Of a stretch of 15,626 nt of DNA, positions 13,809-15,626 are shown piece by piece. The notes under the pieces are model-generated. The model ran no database searches, had not been told where the DNA came from, and saw nothing but the letters and a program-made list of their open reading frames with translations. Source of the DNA: an uncultured Sutterella sp. (GTDB taxonomy: Bacteria > Pseudomonadota > Gammaproteobacteria > Burkholderiales > Burkholderiaceae_F); assembly GCA_900754475.1 (NCBI GenBank), contig CAAECY010000070.1:1-15626 (forward strand). Reading direction: 5' to 3'. Each line of letters begins with the position of its first letter. The stretch's first letter is position 1. The position numbers and the translations under genes were made by a program.

Positions 13809-14942
13809 ATGTTCTCCGTCCTTCGTCTGTTGCGGACCAATCAACTGCCAACCGCCGCACTGACCGCCCTCCTTCTCGGCGTTTTTTATCCGCCTGCCGC
13901 CCGAATTTTCGCTCCGGCAGGATCCGTCTTCCTGCAATTTTTAAGCTTGGTCGGCCCCCTGCTCGTTCTGCTCGTTGCATTCGACATTGCCAAAAACCGG
14001 CGTTTTCGCGAACAGCTGCGCGGCGCTGGAGCCGTCCTTTGTGCTTTTGTCGTCTCGACCGCATGTTGCTCGCTCTCGGCCGCCGCACTCTCCTACGCCG
14101 TCATCTCGTGCGGCTTTTCCACTTGGCTCCCTCCCGTGCCGGGCATGCCCACCCCGGAGCTTTGGTGGACACCTCCACCCTGGATCCTTCCGGGCGCGAT
14201 CGCGACCGGTCTCTTCCTGGGCTGCATTCCTTCATTGCAGGCCCAACGCATCACCTCATCGGTCAAGACCTCGCTGATGAACATCATTCGGCGAACCGCA
14301 CCGATCGGCGTCTTCTGCCTGCTTTGCACGACCTTCGCCGGCTCGCCCTTCGAATTCCTTCGCCACGTCGGAAGTACCGCCGGACTCATGGTGATCGGCT
14401 CGCTCTTGGGGCTCGTCGTTATCAACCCCTGCGTGGCTGCTGTGCTTCTTCAACGTTCTCCGGTTCAGCTCGCTCTGGATGTTCTGAAGCAAAGCGCGCT
14501 CCCTGCCTTCGCCTCGCGCAGTTCGCTTGCCAACATTCCATTCAATCTTGAGCTCTGCGAAGCCCATGGCGTACCGGAGTCTTTGAGCAACATCGCCATC
14601 CCGCTCGGCGCCATCTTCAACATGCCCGGAGCGGCCGTCACCATGGCGGCGCTTCTCACATTGCTCCTCGGTCCTCAGGCAGAGCTTTGGACGATCCCAG
14701 CCGCCGCATTGCTCGCATTTGGCGCCTCTTTCGGCATTGTCGGCATTCCGAACGGGACCGGAACCGTGCTTCCGGCGATCTTCGCGTTCCTCGCACTTCC
14801 TCCCGATCAACAGCTCCTCGGAATGGGACTCTACTTCGCGGCGTCCGTCGTTCAGGATCCTTTTGGGACGGCCCTCAACTCATCGAGCGACGCGTTCCTC
14901 ACCATCGCGGTCTACCACCGTAGTGCCGCTTGTCCCCATTAA
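13809..14942 (+). CDS. SstT-like amino acid:cation symporter (DAACS family)
   Basis: The 377-residue inner-membrane protein resembles E. coli SstT (414 aa, Na+-coupled Ser/Thr uptake) in its core. SRSSLANIP is at 236-244, IPLGAIFNMPGAA near 264-276 and VVQDPFGTALNSSSD at 347-361. Helix 8 keeps D350, T354, N357 and D361, but the position that is Arg in aspartate transporters and Glu in SstT is Gly353, so the side-chain pocket is open and uncharged. The helix-7 motif is NMPGA, lacking the Asp of NMDGT, as in SstT. It is about 35 residues shorter than SstT, mainly at the ends. The ATG at 13809 has no Shine-Dalgarno. It is divergent from the MocR regulator, which probably controls it, and a cytochrome gene follows 77 nt downstream. 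The exact substrate is unknown; a small neutral amino acid is likely. Confidence 0.85.
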   Translation: MFSVLRLLRTNQLPTAALTALLLGVFYPPAARIFAPAGSVFLQFLSLVGPLLVLLVAFDIAKNRRFREQLRGAGAVLCAFVVSTACCSLSAAALSYAVISCGFSTWLPPVPGMPTPELWWTPPPWILPGAIATGLFLGCIPSLQAQRITSSVKTSLMNIIRRTAPIGVFCLLCTTFAGSPFEFLRHVGSTAGLMVIGSLLGLVVINPCVAAVLLQRSPVQLALDVLKQSALPAFASRSSLANIPFNLELCEAHGVPESLSNIAIPLGAIFNMPGAAVTMAALLTLLLGPQAELWTIPAAALLAFGASFGIVGIPNGTGTVLPAIFAFLALPPDQQLLGMGLYFAASVVQDPFGTALNSSSDAFLTIAVYHRSAACPH

Positions 14943-15019
14943 AGCAACGCAACTTGGACCCATGGTTCCTGCGCAAGCCCCCGACAATGAGAGGGACCTC
15001 ATCCTCCGGGAGACACACC

Positions 15020-15556
15020 ATGTCCAACTCAAGAACGCTTCTCGCCGCGGCGATTCTCGTCGCCCTTTTTCCCATAACCTCGAATGCTCTCGGCACGAAC
15101 CGAGCGGTGGGCACGCCGCTGACGCCCCCCAACAGCCCCGTCGACGCCAAAACCTGCCTTGCCTGCCACACGACCATTGACAAGTTGCATAAGCGCGGCG
15201 CACACCGCGACCTGAACTGCGGCTCCTGCCACACAGTTCCGACAGAACATGCGAAGGCTCCCTCGGCGAAAAATCGACCCGCTACGCGCTTTGACTACGA
15301 ATCGTGCTCGCAGTGTCACACGACACAACATGAAGAGCTCATGGATCCGAAATACCACTACGAATGGGCCAAAATGGGCGGCAACGCGCCCTATACGTTC
15401 CTGCGTGACACGGAAGACGGTTGGCCGCGCAGCGTTCAGTTCCGGCTACCTCGCTTCCATTCGAGCCTCATGGCTGACTTCGTCGCAAACCGCGCGAACG
15501 GACGCTTCGAATACGCCGACAAGCGCGGCCAAGGGGAACCCCATGTTAGCGGATAG
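15020..15556 (+). CDS. Secreted multiheme cytochrome c, 3' end cut by an insertion element
   Basis: The frame encodes 178 residues with a Sec signal (hydrophobic 7-24). Three c-type heme sites are visible: CLACH (46-50), CGSCH (67-71) and CSQCH (96-100). Many spare His (57, 62, 77, 104, 113) could be distal ligands, so it is a periplasmic electron carrier, perhaps for a flavin reductase. The ATG at 15020-15022 has GGGAG 8 nt upstream; the 30-residue longer reading is not signal-like. The last well-behaved codons end near 15543. The final four residues and the TAG (15554-15556) come from sequence that looks like the end of an IS. The native protein was probably longer and may have had further hemes. 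Whether the shortened product works is unknown. It may be cotranscribed with the SstT-like gene. Confidence 0.82.
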   Translation: MSNSRTLLAAAILVALFPITSNALGTNRAVGTPLTPPNSPVDAKTCLACHTTIDKLHKRGAHRDLNCGSCHTVPTEHAKAPSAKNRPATRFDYESCSQCHTTQHEELMDPKYHYEWAKMGGNAPYTFLRDTEDGWPRSVQFRLPRFHSSLMADFVANRANGRFEYADKRGQGEPHVSG

Positions 15557-15626
15557 AACTATGTGAACGTGTTCGGACGACTTATTTTGAACTTCGGATA
15601 AATCGAACTGAACAGAAAACTGAACA
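15544..15626. mobile_element. Left end of an insertion sequence, IS21-like (runs off the window)
   Basis: Base composition drops sharply in GC from about 15544. The boundary begins TGTTAGCGGATAG, matching the TG...CA ends of IS21-family elements, which carry several terminal sub-repeats. Behind it GAAC recurs at 15556, 15565, 15589, 15605, 15610 and 15622, GTTC at 15571, and TTCGGA at 15572 and 15593. No transposase is inside the window. Family assignment is from the terminal bases only. Confidence 0.5.

Noticed and set aside
13706..14551. 281-codon plus-strand frame overlapping the SstT-like gene
   Set aside because: Different frame of a clear transporter; Arg/His/Ser-rich product with no family features.

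Overview
The window is a GC-rich bacterial chromosome segment. Its gene content points to an anaerobic or microaerophilic, gut-type betaproteobacterium, most likely Sutterellaceae: a periplasmic arylsulfate sulfotransferase, a membrane-bound formate dehydrogenase with dedicated maturation factors, a periplasmic flavin reductase and a multiheme cytochrome c. The taxon is inferred from gene content and composition only; there is no rRNA or marker gene.

Layout. (1) Positions 1-647 (+) hold the C-terminal third of an AssT-type arylsulfate sulfotransferase, followed by two tandem hairpins, the second being an intrinsic terminator. (2) Positions 738-1046 are weakly coding, with one possible 63-codon ORF on the minus strand. 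(3) Positions 1137-2411 (-) encode a dicarboxylate/amino-acid:cation symporter-family (DAACS) protein with altered binding-site residues. (4) From 9678 down to 2735 (-) lies a five-gene formate dehydrogenase cluster: fdhA (Tat-exported, molybdopterin/4Fe-4S, Cys instead of Sec), fdhB (four 4Fe-4S), fdhI (cytochrome b), then a 350-bp hairpin-rich gap, then fdhE and fdhD. (5) Positions 9679-10412 are a long divergent regulatory region with a ModE-like dyad and a repeated hairpin. (6) Positions 10413-12071 (+) encode a secreted FAD-dependent reductase of the fumarate/urocanate reductase type without its own hemes. (7) Convergent to it, 12146-13642 (-), is a MocR-type (GntR HTH plus PLP aminotransferase fold) regulator. 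Divergent from that is an SstT-like transporter (13809-14942, +), with a compact set of palindromes between them. (8) Positions 15020-15556 (+) encode a secreted cytochrome c with three CxxCH motifs. Its 3' end appears to be cut by the left end of an insertion element (IS21-like by its terminal bases) that runs off the window.

How it fits together. FdhA oxidises formate in the periplasm, and electrons pass through FdhB and FdhI to quinone. FdhD and FdhE are needed for assembly of the Mo-bisPGD/Fe-S enzyme. The flavin reductase, and probably the intact relative of the cytochrome, would sit on the electron-accepting side of such a respiratory chain. The MocR/SstT-like/cytochrome block differs in base composition and in the absence of strong 3' hairpins, and it ends at a mobile element, so it looks like a more recently rearranged accessory module. 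No RNA genes, CRISPR arrays or complete transposases were seen.
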